A stretch of 64,000 bases of DNA from Mucilaginibacter pedocola (GTDB lineage: Bacteria; Bacteroidota; Bacteroidia; Sphingobacteriales; Sphingobacteriaceae), in NCBI RefSeq assembly GCF_002013915.1, contig NZ_MBTF01000039.1, positions 248,001-312,000 on the forward strand, written 5' to 3'. Of the stretch, positions 51,810-62,075 are shown in pieces; the stretch's first letter is position 1; each line of letters begins with the position of its first letter. Both the position numbers and the translations under genes were made by a program. The notes under the pieces are model-generated. The model did not search any database and had not been told where the DNA came from. It saw only the letters and a program-made list of their open reading frames with translations.

Positions 51810-54200
51810 ATGGTCAGATATCAACTAAAATTTGCTTTCAGGCATTTGATGCGTTCGAAGACTTTTACTGCGATAAACATAAGCGGCCTGTTCGTTAGTT
51901 TGACCGCTGTAATTTTGATGTCGCTCTATATTGAAAATGAGATGAGCTACGACAGATTCAACAAAAATGCAAAGGATATATACCGAGTTGTTGATGATAA
52001 ACGAACGAACGCCTTAATGCAGCACGGAGCAGGTTCACCAGGCCCACTCGCACCTTTATTGAAAAATGATTTTCCGCAGGTCAGGCATGCTGTTCGTTTC
52101 ATTGACGGCGAGGCTTTGGTAAAGTACCAGGATAAGGTATTTGAAGAAAGGCATCTTTACTTTGCGGATCCCGAGGTGTTTCAGGTATTTGACCTACCAA
52201 TGCTCAACGGTACCGCAAACCATGCGCTGACCGAACCTATGAGTGTTGTCTTAACTGGATCTACGGCAAGAAAATATTTTGGCGGGTCTGACCCAATAGG
52301 CAAAAGTATAATCATGAATAATGAGAGCCTGAAGGTGACAGGTGTCATCAAAGATATCCCTTCGAACTCACATCTCTCTTTCGATATACTGATATCGATG
52401 TCCACCGCGCAGAAAAAAGATTCAGGTTATGACTGGCTGTTCACCAACTGGTACTCTAACAATTTCTACACCTATGTTTTGCTTAACAATACAGAAAGCG
52501 CCACGGAATTGAACGCACAATTCGACAACTTTGCTGAACGCCATAACGCTAACACGTCAAATACAAAGCACCATTACAGCCTGGAGAAATTAACAGACAT
52601 ATATTTGCATAGTGACCGGGAGAATCAAGCGGGTAAGACCGGTAACATCACCAGCCTGTACGTGTTTGCAGCTATCACGCTATTTGTCTTGCTTATAGCC
52701 TGCGTAAATTTTATTAATTTGTCTACGGCCCGTGCTGTCGAACGCTCGAAAGAGGTCGGTGTAAAAAAAGTGAATGGTGTCAGCCGCTCGTCGCTGATAA
52801 TTCAGTTTTTTACCGAATCGTTTTTAATGGTAGGCCTCGCTCTGCTATTAGCGGTCGCAGCTTCAGCAATGCTAATGCCTGCATTCGATCAGTTCGCCGG
52901 TAAAAATATCCGGTTCGACCTGATGACACCGTTACATCTAAGCGCGCTAGCGTTAGTTCTGTGTACGGTCGCCATACTCTCGGGTGTCTACCCGGCATTA
53001 ATCCTGTCAAGATTCGATCCAATAGCCGCATTGAAAGGCACCGTGAGGTCCTCGGCACGGAGGACTTTGATCAGGAAAGGCCTTGTCGTATTTCAATTTT
53101 CCATATCCATTGTTTTGATCATTAGCACTATCGTAGTCTACTCCCAACTGCAGTTCATGCAGCGGCATGACCTTGGCTTTAAACCATCTCAGACGCTTGT
53201 GATCAATTTTGAAGGCGACGGTACCGTGCAAAAGCAAAATAACTTTATCGTGAATGAACTATCGCGTGTGAAAGGCGTCAGATCGGTGTCCGCATCATCA
53301 GAAGTTCCCGGTTCATCGTTCTCTGGTGGTTGGTCGATGGAATTCGCGAAAAAAGGTGGAGATACCATTCATGCGGAATTACCGATATACCTGACCGATT
53401 TTAATTTCATGAAGCAGTACAATATTCCGATGGTCGCTGGTCGCGGCTTTTCTTCGGCATTTGCAGCTGACAGCGCTACGTCTATGATCATTAATGAATC
53501 TGCCATGCGTAAACTCGGGTTCAAAAACGCAGATGAAGCCATTGGTGTGAATGTTCAAATGTATCCGAACGATGCCAAAATAATAGGAATATATCGTGAC
53601 TTTCATTTTCAGTCACTACAAAAACCGATAGAACCTTTAGCGATGAGGATTATGCCGGCCAAATTCAGGGTGTTTTCTGTTGAAATGGAAACCTCCGACG
53701 TGAAAAGGACCGTCAGCGATATCGAAAAACTATGGAAATCGATCGCGCCGCAACGACCTCTGGAATACAGCTTTTTAAATGAAAAGTTCGATCAACAATA
53801 TGAAGCTGAGATCAAATTCGGCCAAATGTTCGGGCTGTTCACCACGCTTGCGATCAGCATCGCCTGTTTCGGGCTTTTCGGATTAGCATTATTCAGCGTT
53901 AAACAGCGGCGCAAAGAGATCGGCATAAGGAAGGTCATCGGAGCGTCCGTGTTCAGGATAACCGCACTGATCACCAAAGATTTTATATCACTTGTATTTA
54001 TCGCACTGGTCATAGCCTGTCCTGTCGCGTTGTTCGCGATGAATTACTGGATCAGGACATTTGCTTATCGAATAACATTAGGCTGGTGGATATTTGCAGG
54101 TAGCGGCTTGATCGCCATATTTATCGCTTTATGCACGATCAGTTATCAAGCGCTAAAAGCAGCTTTAGCAAATCCGGTGAATAGCTTAAGAAATGATTGA
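51810..54200 (+). CDS. MacB/FtsX-type ABC transporter permease
   Basis: 796 residues, eight to ten membrane helices. Organised as two halves, each a MacB-like periplasmic domain and an FtsX domain: N-terminal helix TAINISGLFVSLTAVILMSL, core LYVFAAITLFVLLIACVNFI with NLSTARAVERSKEVGVKKV, and again LFGLALFSVKQRRKEIGIRK with VIGASVFRITALI. Typical Bacteroidetes stand-alone permeases of the antimicrobial-peptide or lipoprotein transporter class; the ATPase is encoded elsewhere. Not near enough to lanB (23 kb) to be taken as immunity. Confidence 0.9.
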   Translation: MVRYQLKFAFRHLMRSKTFTAINISGLFVSLTAVILMSLYIENEMSYDRFNKNAKDIYRVVDDKRTNALMQHGAGSPGPLAPLLKNDFPQVRHAVRFIDGEALVKYQDKVFEERHLYFADPEVFQVFDLPMLNGTANHALTEPMSVVLTGSTARKYFGGSDPIGKSIIMNNESLKVTGVIKDIPSNSHLSFDILISMSTAQKKDSGYDWLFTNWYSNNFYTYVLLNNTESATELNAQFDNFAERHNANTSNTKHHYSLEKLTDIYLHSDRENQAGKTGNITSLYVFAAITLFVLLIACVNFINLSTARAVERSKEVGVKKVNGVSRSSLIIQFFTESFLMVGLALLLAVAASAMLMPAFDQFAGKNIRFDLMTPLHLSALALVLCTVAILSGVYPALILSRFDPIAALKGTVRSSARRTLIRKGLVVFQFSISIVLIISTIVVYSQLQFMQRHDLGFKPSQTLVINFEGDGTVQKQNNFIVNELSRVKGVRSVSASSEVPGSSFSGGWSMEFAKKGGDTIHAELPIYLTDFNFMKQYNIPMVAGRGFSSAFAADSATSMIINESAMRKLGFKNADEAIGVNVQMYPNDAKIIGIYRDFHFQSLQKPIEPLAMRIMPAKFRVFSVEMETSDVKRTVSDIEKLWKSIAPQRPLEYSFLNEKFDQQYEAEIKFGQMFGLFTTLAISIACFGLFGLALFSVKQRRKEIGIRKVIGASVFRITALITKDFISLVFIALVIACPVALFAMNYWIRTFAYRITLGWWIFAGSGLIAIFIALCTISYQALKAALANPVNSLRND

Positions 54201-54425
54201 TCTGGAACGCAAAAGCTCATAGACTTGGCCGTACTGATGATTCATCATCTTTAAATCACAAAGCCGATAATTTAGCTCTTCATTTCTGATCCATCTGAAC
54301 CGGTGGAAAGTCACATAAGGATCTTTGACCGGTCGTAGGATCTATATACAGGAAGACGATCTTTATCTTAAATCTGACGGCAACCATCCTTTAGAGATAG
54401 GATATTTGAGTAAAATATCCCCATT
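54201..54425. other. Intergenic, nothing recognised
   Basis: Convergent gap between the permease and decayed receiver; no clear hairpin terminator. Confidence 0.35.
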
Positions 54426-54820
54426 TCAGAGGAGAAACTGGGGTAAATTGAAAGCCGCATCAAGTCCGCTAGCTTTGTCAAAATAACCTTTAACGAAAGG
54501 ATAGATACGGGTCAGAGATCTGTCGTTTGGATCTGTACTAGAAGATATTATGAAAATATCGATCCTTTTTATAAATGATGAATGTAAGAATTCAAAAAAT
54601 TGCAGAAACGTTCTTCCGCACAAGCCTGCCATTTCCATTTCTAAAAATATAATATCCGGTAAAAGAGCCGCGTTCTGACGCTATTCGATGAGCATTGCCA
54701 AGACCTGCTCAGCGGAAAGGCTGTAACTTACGCCCTTATAGGTGTTGTTATAAAAAAGTTTTTTTTGGAAAACGCGATGATAAATAGGGTCATCGTCGAT
54801 CACCAGCAAAGTTGGTTAGC
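54426..54820 (-). pseudogene. Decayed response-regulator receiver
   Basis: Reverse-strand frame from about 54820: TLLVIDDDPIYHRVFQKKLF, then an in-frame TAG (complement at 54681-54683), then LLPDIIFLEMEMAGLCGRTF and IDIFIISSSTDPNDRSL with FDKASG. This is a single-domain receiver of the DDDP...IIFLDxNMP type. The phospho-acceptor Asp has become Glu (FLEMEM) and the conserved Lys-Pro is altered to Lys-Ala. With the stop codon and lost start context, it is non-functional. Confidence 0.7.
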
Positions 54821-55865
54821 GGACATCAACATTTATTTATATCAGCAATTTTTGAACCACTGATATTCGACATATCATCTACACCCGGCGACCGCGCTGA
54901 TCACGTCCGCCATGGCCGCGTAAGTACCGTTACTCAGCAGTGTCAACGCTGCCACTGATGAACTGCGGCGCTGGCCGAGCTGATCAGTAAAGCTGTAAAT
55001 ATAAGACGGTAAATTCTGCAGAGCGGCCGCGGGTCTTTTGAACGGACAAAAGTCATTCAGGGACGGGTTACCAGAGATATAGGCGACTGGAATAAGCGTG
55101 AGATTGTGCGTCCGGTATATCCACTGGTTAGACTGAAAATTAATATTTCCCGCGTTCCAATCATACTTGTCGAACATGGGCTCTTATCTATCGTTCCGCT
55201 CCGATCAAGCCTAATATCCATAATACGGCCAATTGCCAATAACTTTCCTCTAGTCGACTATTAGCTCAAGTTATCGGAATGTGCATGCAGAACAAAATAT
55301 TACTGTTTGATAAACCTTGCGAGCTGTCGTTAAGGAACGGAAAATAGACCAAGCTCTAAAATGGCCATACATGGATCTTGTACTAGATAAATATATCGCC
55401 TGATCGATATTGAATAAATTTATGATAGTTTTTGATTCGATTTACTATTATTGGGTACCCAATAATAACCTTATAATGAGGAGTATTAATCATGATATTG
55501 ATGCAAAAAGCTCCCCCTTTTAAAGTCGTCGACCAGTCAGCGGACGCAGTCGCGTTTTGTTCCTGCGGTGCAAAGCGAATGGACATGCAACGTATCCGGC
55601 GCAGTTACCTGTAGCGGACATTATTGTTCTTGCTGCCGCTAAGGCGTTACCAATGTTTGCGACGCGAACGTAAAAGATCGGTATTAGTTTAAAAGCTTAT
55701 CCACACAAGCCCATTATTCACAAAAACACCATCTGTAAAGTGGTTCCATCAGCCTTCATCTAAATAGCGGAGATGACGAAGCGTTTTCGGGAAGATATAT
55801 GGAAAAATGAGTTTCAATCTAAGTGAGATGCGAGCGTATAAAATGAAATCCTTGATCTATTACGC
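54821..55865. other. Gene-poor stretch
   Basis: About 1 kb. A reverse frame 54875-55177 (100 codons; QNLPSYIYSFTDQLGQRRSS, then a hydrophobic end DVISAVAGC) is protein-like in part but I cannot place it. A forward segment around 55497-55612 contains VVDQSADAVAFCSCGAK, faintly CDGSH-like, without the rest of that motif. AT-rich rest shows nothing. Confidence 0.3.
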
Positions 55866-56540
55866 TTATTTTTTTTCAAATGATGCCAGGTCCGCTTTAG
55901 TGGTGATCGTTCTCTTTTGATGGTGCTCAAAATGGAAATTCTCCAACCGTTGCAAAAGGTAAAGCAAATTAAGTTTTTCGGACTCGCTCAGGTCACCTGA
56001 GATCATTTTTCCAACATGCCCCATCTCGACGAAAACACGGTATAATACCTTACGGCCGGCATCTGTTATCGCGATATGTTTTCCACGCTTATCTTCAGCA
56101 TTGTCCCATTGTTTGATCAGGCCCGCAGCAATAAGCCTGCGTATCACCTCCATGCCTGAAGTTTTTTCCTGGAGATTATAACTGATCAATTCTGTTTTGG
56201 ACAGGTGTTCATGTGTGAGGAGGATGGCCATAGCAGTAAAATCCTCACCTGTTTGTAAAGGAGTACCGTCGAGTGTTTTTTTGATATATGATTTAGCGTA
56301 GCGGCTCATATATACGAAAAGCCTTCCGATAGCATTATCAAGTTGGAAGGCCATGGCCTGAGCGTATTGTTCCTCTTTCCCGAACCGTGGATCTGTCCTT
56401 GATAATTCGCCTAAAGGGCCACTGACCCTGCTTACAAGTAAACTTGTGAAATCTTGCAAGGATACTTCGCGCCCGTCGTTTTCCTCCTCCAGTGTTTCCA
56501 CTAAGTTGAGCAGTTCGTGAATAAGCGCAAATGATCTCAT
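55866..56540 (-). CDS. MarR-family regulator at the end of the carotenoid operon
   Basis: 224 residues, somewhat longer than the typical 150. Helix-turn-helix and wing: EHLSKTELISYNLQEKTSGM, then EVIRRLIAAGLIKQWDNAED and KRGKHIAITDAGRKVLYRV, preceded by a helical dimerisation part and an extra N-terminal helix region. Ligand unknown. Last gene of the reverse-strand operon (18 nt after the oxygenase), so it may provide feedback control of pigment genes. Confidence 0.85.
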   Translation of the reverse strand: MRSFALIHELLNLVETLEEENDGREVSLQDFTSLLVSRVSGPLGELSRTDPRFGKEEQYAQAMAFQLDNAIGRLFVYMSRYAKSYIKKTLDGTPLQTGEDFTAMAILLTHEHLSKTELISYNLQEKTSGMEVIRRLIAAGLIKQWDNAEDKRGKHIAITDAGRKVLYRVFVEMGHVGKMISGDLSESEKLNLLYLLQRLENFHFEHHQKRTITTKADLASFEKK

Positions 56541-56558
56541 CTTATATCAAATACAAAT

Positions 56559-57629
56559 TTACAGCTTTTGTTTAACAACGACCGTTCCCTGGGCAAGAAA
56601 TGACCGGTACGCCATCCGGTAGTTCGCAACCGGGTCACCTGCCGGTACTAGGCTTTTGAAGAAGTTAACAGTCCGTATCAGGCTGATCTTATATGCAGGC
56701 AGGTCAGGCGCCGTTATTCCTAATTGATCTGAAATTTCTTTTCCCAGCAGGTAGCGCATAAGTCCAAGAATATCATTTTCCGTTGCTTTGGTCTTATTGA
56801 CGGATAAAATGTGCCTGGTCAATGACCTTGTAAGTTCGACACCATGATCTGATGCAGTAAATTGCCTTGCGGAAATAAGCCTATCCATTTTTTGCGCTTC
56901 CTTGGGGTTTTCGGATATCAGCTCATCCCGTAAACCAGTGAGTGAACCGATGACATTCCAAAGATGAATGAAAGCTTCCGATTCTTCCTGGCTGACCGTA
57001 AAACCCAATAAACGAAGGCCGCGAATAACGATCAGGGAAAATGATAAGTTGGTCCCCGCAATATCTTCCTGGTTGATCGGCACCCCCCATTTCGGATCCC
57101 ACTTTCCGTTACTTAAGACATGATGTCTTATCGCGGCATGCATGATCCTTACTTTTAATATCTCTGAAAATCCTTTACCGCTCTCTGAAAAAGCATCGGG
57201 CGCCATGACATCCCAAACGAACAGCGCTGTTTCGAACAAGCGTTTAGTGGTATCGTTCCTGATCTTTTCTGAGAGATAAAGGACCATCGCACCATTTGCT
57301 GCGTTGTAACAGTATGGAAGCGACAACAGTCCTAACAGGCTCATGATCATTTCAGCATGGTTGCTGAAAAACACCGCTCCTTGTTTCATCTTGCGCGGCT
57401 CGGCCCAAACTGGTAATTTTTTGGCATTGGCTATAAATCCATAGCCCTGATATGAATTTTGAAACGTGATGAGGGAGTTATTGTCCGTCATATTGCTAAG
57501 CGCAGCCTGCAAACCCTGTTTATTCGCCCTATTTAATAGAACTTCGTCGACGAATCGATCCGCTTCGGCATCGCCTAACAACCGTTGGCTATCCATAAAT
57601 GAGTTATCCAGCGGTTTTTGTCTCATCAT
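56559..57629 (-). CDS. MpaB-type oxygenase (DUF2236)
   Basis: About 356 residues from the ATG at 57629 (57626 also possible), overlapping the upstream gene by 26 nt. Family features: [58 protein letters not shown] and [23 protein letters not shown]2236 proteins such as latex-clearing protein and MpaB bind heme b and cleave or oxidise hydrocarbon chains. In a carotenoid operon it could cleave or modify the polyene, an inference worth testing. Candidate heme His not assigned. Confidence 0.8.
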   Translation of the reverse strand: MMRQKPLDNSFMDSQRLLGDAEADRFVDEVLLNRANKQGLQAALSNMTDNNSLITFQNSYQGYGFIANAKKLPVWAEPRKMKQGAVFFSNHAEMIMSLLGLLSLPYCYNAANGAMVLYLSEKIRNDTTKRLFETALFVWDVMAPDAFSESGKGFSEILKVRIMHAAIRHHVLSNGKWDPKWGVPINQEDIAGTNLSFSLIVIRGLRLLGFTVSQEESEAFIHLWNVIGSLTGLRDELISENPKEAQKMDRLISARQFTASDHGVELTRSLTRHILSVNKTKATENDILGLMRYLLGKEISDQLGITAPDLPAYKISLIRTVNFFKSLVPAGDPVANYRMAYRSFLAQGTVVVKQKL

Positions 57630-58881
57630 TAATTGGTTTTGTTTTAAGGATCTCCTCTGCCGCGAGGCGGCCACTTTTCATCGCAGCATTGATGGAACCG
57701 TTAGACAAGTGGTCACCACAGATAAAGCAGTAGTCATTTAACTTGATGGTATAAGGTTCATTACTTACATGCTGATCTTGCGGCAAAGCATAATTGATAC
57801 GATATGTTCTCAGGTGTTGCCAGTTGAACGCATCCGGGTACCAAACCGCCATTTCGCGGATCACCTCTGCTTGCAGTCGTTCGTTACTGAAATGAGTAAT
57901 ATCTGCGACTATAGAAACAGATATCAGCGCACCACCAACGGTACTATAAGCTTTCGAGATCTCGCTCATGACCGCAACATTGTTTACCAAACGATGCTCC
58001 ATCGTATTCAGCGCGATGACAGGTTTGTTGAATGGCGGTTTTGGGGCCGCGAAATATAAATTCGTTACCTGATGCCATTTTTTTACCGGCCTCTGAAATG
58101 GCAGCGGCAGATCCAGTTCGTTCGTGGCGATCAGAACTGACGATGAACGGTAGGTATTGCCCGTCATAGTTGTTACGCAGTCTCTTTCTATCGAGCGGAC
58201 CTTTTCGTTCAATATCAATTCTTCGGCAGTGAGGCCATCTGCCAATTGCTTCGGTATCATACCTATTCCCTGAGCAGGGATGGCGGCATCACCTTCGCTG
58301 AACATTTTGAAGACGAACTCGAACATCCGGCTCGAAGTGGCCAATTCCGTTTCCAGGAAAATGCCCGTCATAAAAGGCTTAAAGAACCTGTCGATCATTT
58401 GTTCGCTAAAGCCTTCTTGTCTCAGATAGGCTAAAGTCGGTATTTCAGGAACTGAAAAGATCTCATCTACGGAGGTTCCGCTAAGTTTCAACTTCAACCG
58501 TAACATTTTTAATTTGTCTGCAAGTGTTCCTGCCGAAGATGCTAATGTCTGAAATAAAGATAGCGGTCTCCGCAACGGATCGCCGATCTCGGAAACATCT
58601 TTGGCACCAAGGATCAGCGCCCCGGGATCGAAAGCCTTCAGATCCAGCCGATCATAGTCTAAAAATCGTTTGGCTTCAGGATAGGCGGTCAGCAAGACCT
58701 GGAAACCGCGGTCCAGCAAAAAACCATCTGCCTGATCGGTCCTCACCCTGCCGCCGATACCGTCAGAAGCTTCCAGTATTTTAATACGAACACCTGCAGC
58801 CTTAAGCACTTTAGCCGCGGTCAGGCCAGCCAGCCCGGCTCCGATGATCAGTACATCCGTTCCTTTTTCCATGGGTGCCAT
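57604..58881 (-). CDS. FAD-dependent amine oxidase/phytoene-desaturase-like oxidoreductase
   Basis: 425 residues. FAD-binding [20 protein letters not shown] and [20 protein letters not shown] at the N-terminus, a substrate domain in the middle, and the second dinucleotide motif [20 protein letters not shown] toward the end. Close in plan to the amine-oxidase/CrtI superfamily. Its ATG overlaps the flavin reductase stop (TAATG). In this operon it may desaturate, isomerise or oxidise a carotenoid; the true crtI lies at the window end. Confidence 0.85.
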   Translation of the reverse strand: MAPMEKGTDVLIIGAGLAGLTAAKVLKAAGVRIKILEASDGIGGRVRTDQADGFLLDRGFQVLLTAYPEAKRFLDYDRLDLKAFDPGALILGAKDVSEIGDPLRRPLSLFQTLASSAGTLADKLKMLRLKLKLSGTSVDEIFSVPEIPTLAYLRQEGFSEQMIDRFFKPFMTGIFLETELATSSRMFEFVFKMFSEGDAAIPAQGIGMIPKQLADGLTAEELILNEKVRSIERDCVTTMTGNTYRSSSVLIATNELDLPLPFQRPVKKWHQVTNLYFAAPKPPFNKPVIALNTMEHRLVNNVAVMSEISKAYSTVGGALISVSIVADITHFSNERLQAEVIREMAVWYPDAFNWQHLRTYRINYALPQDQHVSNEPYTIKLNDYCFICGDHLSNGSINAAMKSGRLAAEEILKTKPINDETKTAG

Positions 58882-59519
58882 TATTGATCGAACTTCGTTG
58901 GCTGCACGCCGGGTTTAGCATAAGTTAACCGCCCGACAAATTCCGCTGAAAAATAACTATCCAAACCTGCTACCGTCATTGTGCCTGCCTCCATATGGTC
59001 AATAGTGCCGTCGCCGGTGATCACCTGTTCGTCAAGCAGGATATGTGCCACTTCACCGATCAGGATCGTGGTTGCATTCAGCTCCATATCGATCACTTCA
59101 CGAAGTTCGAGGCCGATGCGCACTGTCGACTGCTGTACGAAAGGGGCTTTAAACCCCGGGGAATATAGTTTTTTAAAACCGCATGCATCAAATTCTGAAA
59201 CGCCGGAGGGATAGCTGGCACTGGTCTGATGCGCTAGTTCATACCAGTCCGGCAAGACGTTGTTCAAGGTGTATTGGCCCGTTGCGCGGATATTGCGCAA
59301 GGTATCATTGTGTTCCCGCTGTGGCCGCATGACCAACCCGATGAGTGGAGGATCTGCACCGAGGTGGAAGACGGAACTGACCAGGCAAAGGTTAGTGACC
59401 CCATCTTCTCCGGCAGTGCCCAGCAAATGAAGCGATTTGTAACCACCCAGGCTATTGACCAAATTGATGCGGTAGAATTTCTCCATCGCCAGGATCTCGC
59501 TGTTATTGATATGCTTCAT
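58881..59519 (-). CDS. Flavin reductase family protein
   Basis: 212 residues. Flavin-binding split-barrel: [40 protein letters not shown] and [20 protein letters not shown]. Such proteins reduce FMN with NAD(P)H, or bind FMN, and serve oxygenases. One base after the SDR stop on the reverse strand, and overlapping the FAD oxidoreductase start, so these three are cotranslated. Probably delivers reduced flavin for an operon partner. Confidence 0.82.
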   Translation of the reverse strand: MKHINNSEILAMEKFYRINLVNSLGGYKSLHLLGTAGEDGVTNLCLVSSVFHLGADPPLIGLVMRPQREHNDTLRNIRATGQYTLNNVLPDWYELAHQTSASYPSGVSEFDACGFKKLYSPGFKAPFVQQSTVRIGLELREVIDMELNATTILIGEVAHILLDEQVITGDGTIDHMEAGTMTVAGLDSYFSAEFVGRLTYAKPGVQPTKFDQ

Positions 59520-59520
59520 A

Positions 59521-60234
59521 TTAAGTTTTTAATTTGCCTAAACCACCGTCGATGCCGATCACTTGCCCGGTCATCCAACCGCTCTCTTCCGCCAGTAAAA
59601 ATGCGATCGCCTGGCTAATATCAGCAGGTTCACCATACTTGCCGAGCGGGTGCCTTTTAGCAGAGGCTTCTTTTTTTTCAGGTGTGCTTAATAATTGTTT
59701 TGCCATTGGCGTATCTGTTAAGGATGGCGCTACCACATTGACGCGGATGCGCTGGGCAGCGAGCTCCGCCGCCAGCGATAAGGCCAGTCCTTCTACCGCT
59801 CCCTTGGCAGCTGATATACTGGCGTGGTACGGCATACCGGTACGGGCAGCTACGGAACTGATCAATACGATAGATGCAGTGCCTGCCGCTTTAAGCATTT
59901 TGAGTGAATGCTGGATCAGCCGGGCCGCACCAAGAACATTCAGCCGGTAATCCGTTAAAAAATCGTCTTCCGACAGCCGGTTGAACGGTTTCAGGTTGAT
60001 ACTGCCGACCGCATATACCAAACCGTCCAATGTTTCCGGTAGAAAACCAGGTATTGCATCAAGATCGCCGGTAATATCTAAAGGCAGGTGGTGCATACCT
60101 TCCCGCCAATCCGGCGATACCGTCCTGGATACGACATAAACCCGGGCACCCAGCTCGCTCAGCAGGTTGGCGAGTGACAGGCCGATACCGGAACTCCCAC
60201 CGGCGATCAGAATATTTTTTCCTTCAAAGTTCAT
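59521..60234 (-). CDS. SDR-family protein with altered active site
   Basis: 237 residues. Cofactor motif AGGSSGIG is present and VYAVGSINL replaces NAG. The catalytic Ser lies in IVLISSVAAR. At the Tyr-x-x-x-Lys site the sequence is HASISAAKGAVEG: Lys kept, Tyr replaced by Ile. Ends GVIGIDGGLGKLK. Overlaps folE by 4 nt (ATGA). Dehydrogenase chemistry may be lost or use another base; a binding or pterin-related role is possible given folE as neighbour. Confidence 0.8.
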   Translation of the reverse strand: MNFEGKNILIAGGSSGIGLSLANLLSELGARVYVVSRTVSPDWREGMHHLPLDITGDLDAIPGFLPETLDGLVYAVGSINLKPFNRLSEDDFLTDYRLNVLGAARLIQHSLKMLKAAGTASIVLISSVAARTGMPYHASISAAKGAVEGLALSLAAELAAQRIRVNVVAPSLTDTPMAKQLLSTPEKKEASAKRHPLGKYGEPADISQAIAFLLAEESGWMTGQVIGIDGGLGKLKT

Positions 60235-60878
60235 AAGTTGATATAACTCAAAAATTCTTTCTTCGTCTCCGGTTCTAAAAACTTTCCGCTGTACTCCGCG
60301 GTGAGCGTCATGCTGTCGGTATCCTTAACGCCACGGCTGGAGACACAATGATGGTGGGCGTCAATAATGACAGCCACATCATCCGTTTCCAGTGCTTCCT
60401 TGAGCATCATGGCGATCTGGATGGTCAACCTTTCCTGCAATTGCGGACTCTGGGAGCAATACTGCACGATGCGGTTCAATTTGGACAGGCCGATCACCTG
60501 CCCGTTACTGATGTAAGCGACATGGGCTTTACCGGTAATAGGGACAAAATGATGTTCACAGTTGCTAAACACGGCGATGTTCCGCTCCACCAGCATCTGC
60601 CCGTATTGAAAAGGGTTCTTGAACAAGGCCGGCACCGGTTTATTGGCCGGGTCAAGCCCGCTAAAAATTTCCTTCACATACATTTTGGCCACGCGTCTGG
60701 GCGTATCGCGTAAGCTGTCATCTGCCAAGTCCAGCCCGAGGGCCTGCATGATCCCGGCGAAGTGATGTTCGATCAACTTCATTTTAGCATCATCATCGAG
60801 TTCAAAGGCATCGGTCCTTAGCGGCGTATCGAATGCGATAGATCGTTCATTTTCTGTAATCGTATCTTCTGTTAACAT
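60231..60878 (-). CDS. folE: GTP cyclohydrolase I
   Basis: 215 residues. Zinc and active-site motifs FSNCEHHFVPITGKAHVAYI, GLSKLNRIVQYCSQSPQLQE, and VIIDAHHHCVSSRGVKDTDS are all present, with Cys and His ligands. It converts GTP to dihydroneopterin triphosphate. In a pigment operon it is more likely for tetrahydropterin-type cofactors or photoprotection than for housekeeping folate. It begins 10 nt after the lycopene cyclase stop. Confidence 0.93.
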   Translation of the reverse strand: MLTEDTITENERSIAFDTPLRTDAFELDDDAKMKLIEHHFAGIMQALGLDLADDSLRDTPRRVAKMYVKEIFSGLDPANKPVPALFKNPFQYGQMLVERNIAVFSNCEHHFVPITGKAHVAYISNGQVIGLSKLNRIVQYCSQSPQLQERLTIQIAMMLKEALETDDVAVIIDAHHHCVSSRGVKDTDSMTLTAEYSGKFLEPETKKEFLSYINL

Positions 60879-60888
60879 GTATTTTTAA

Positions 60889-61608
60889 TTAGGCCATTAT
60901 TAATAATGCTTTCCTGTCTTTCTTAGCCTGACGGTATTGCGTTTGAAGTATCTGGTTATAAATCATCAAATTGAGCAGCACCAGGGACATGCCATAGAAT
61001 ACATCCTCAACAGGGATAGTAAGGACGCGCAGGCCGAATATCTGTTTGGTGTCATACCAAACAACGGGGGCGGCAAGCCCCGTACCGGTCAGCAAACCAT
61101 TGACCAGCAGGAAAGGAAGTAAGAGCAGCAGATAGGTTTGGTAAAAGCGGGATAACCAGGAAACATGCAGCACAAAGCGCGCTGCAAATATCAGTATCCC
61201 CAATGCCGCAAAAGTTGAGGCGGTGTACAGTTGCTTATAATGGAAGGCGGACAACAATATGGAGCTTACAACGAGCAGTATACTGAGCAGCAGTTCGGCT
61301 GTTTTACCGAACCCTTTTTGAGGTAAGCTGGCATAGGTAAATACGCAGGCATAAGGAATACACCAAAAGAACAATACTTCTTCTAATGGTAAATTGAAAA
61401 CGAAAAGCCCGGTCAGGTAATCGGGGTTGAAACCCCAAACCTTCAGGTGCGTAAAATAAATGTCCCAGCAGATAAAAAGCGCCCCGGTGATGATCATAGC
61501 CGGGAATAGTGCGTGCCATTTTTTGTAAAACTTCAGCCGGGGGTGAAAAGAGAACAAAAACGGAAAGAGGAATGAAAAAAAATCGATCAGCAAATAAGTG
61601 AATCTCAT
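60889..61608 (-). CDS. Lycopene cyclase, CrtYcd type
   Basis: 239 residues, six or seven membrane helices. Two homologous halves fused: FNPDYLTGLFVFNLPLEEVL with FFWCIPYACVFTY, and later FGLRVLTIPVEDVFYGMSLV. The PLEE and PVED motifs are the acidic catalytic sites of the heterodimer-type (CrtYc-CrtYd) beta-cyclase. Should turn lycopene into beta-carotene at the inner membrane. Its start overlaps the crtZ stop by 4 nt. Confidence 0.88.
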   Translation of the reverse strand: MRFTYLLIDFFSFLFPFLFSFHPRLKFYKKWHALFPAMIITGALFICWDIYFTHLKVWGFNPDYLTGLFVFNLPLEEVLFFWCIPYACVFTYASLPQKGFGKTAELLLSILLVVSSILLSAFHYKQLYTASTFAALGILIFAARFVLHVSWLSRFYQTYLLLLLPFLLVNGLLTGTGLAAPVVWYDTKQIFGLRVLTIPVEDVFYGMSLVLLNLMIYNQILQTQYRQAKKDRKALLIMA

Positions 61609-62075
61609 ATGGCTTTCTCCTTTTTGACCTCCTTAAAATATTTCAGCGGCACCCATAACATTCCGAAACATTCCCCATCTTCTTTCCCCAAGTGCTTATG
61701 GTGCATTTTATGCGCCCGCCTGATCGCTTTCAGATAAGGGTTATTAGAATTCCGTAATACCCTCAAACGCTGATGGATGAACAGGTCATGAATGAAAAAG
61801 TAACATGCGCCGTAAAGCGTGATCCCTGAACCGATACAGGTCCAAAGCGGCAAATGGGATAGGGTTCCAACTGCCAGCGCAGCGATACCCGGGATCGCGA
61901 AGACCAGGAAGAACAGGTCGTTCCGCTCCAGGAAATCAAAATGCTCTTTGTGATGGTGATCGCGATGCAATGTCCAGAAAAGCCCATGCATAATATATTT
62001 ATGGGTTACCCAGGCCACACCTTCCATTCCGAGGAAGGCCGCCAAAACGGTCAAAGTATAGATCAGCCAGTTCAT
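61605..62075 (-). CDS. crtZ: Beta-carotene hydroxylase (CrtZ type)
   Basis: 156 residues, four membrane helices. His clusters THKYIMH, HRDHHHKEH, HDLFIHQR and RAHKMHHKH are those of the di-iron fatty-acid-hydroxylase superfamily in the carotene-hydroxylase arrangement. Converts beta-carotene to zeaxanthin. Overlaps idi by 4 nt. Confidence 0.9.
   Translation of the reverse strand: MNWLIYTLTVLAAFLGMEGVAWVTHKYIMHGLFWTLHRDHHHKEHFDFLERNDLFFLVFAIPGIAALAVGTLSHLPLWTCIGSGITLYGACYFFIHDLFIHQRLRVLRNSNNPYLKAIRRAHKMHHKHLGKEDGECFGMLWVPLKYFKEVKKEKAI

Noticed and set aside
51810-54200. MacB/FtsX permease as immunity or exporter for the LanB locus
   Set aside because: It lies 21 to 23 kb away beyond the tra operon terminator; such permeases are common in these genomes.
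55497-55612. Possible CDGSH-type iron-sulfur fragment
   Set aside because: FCSCGAK is present but the CDGSH half is absent; similarity too slight.
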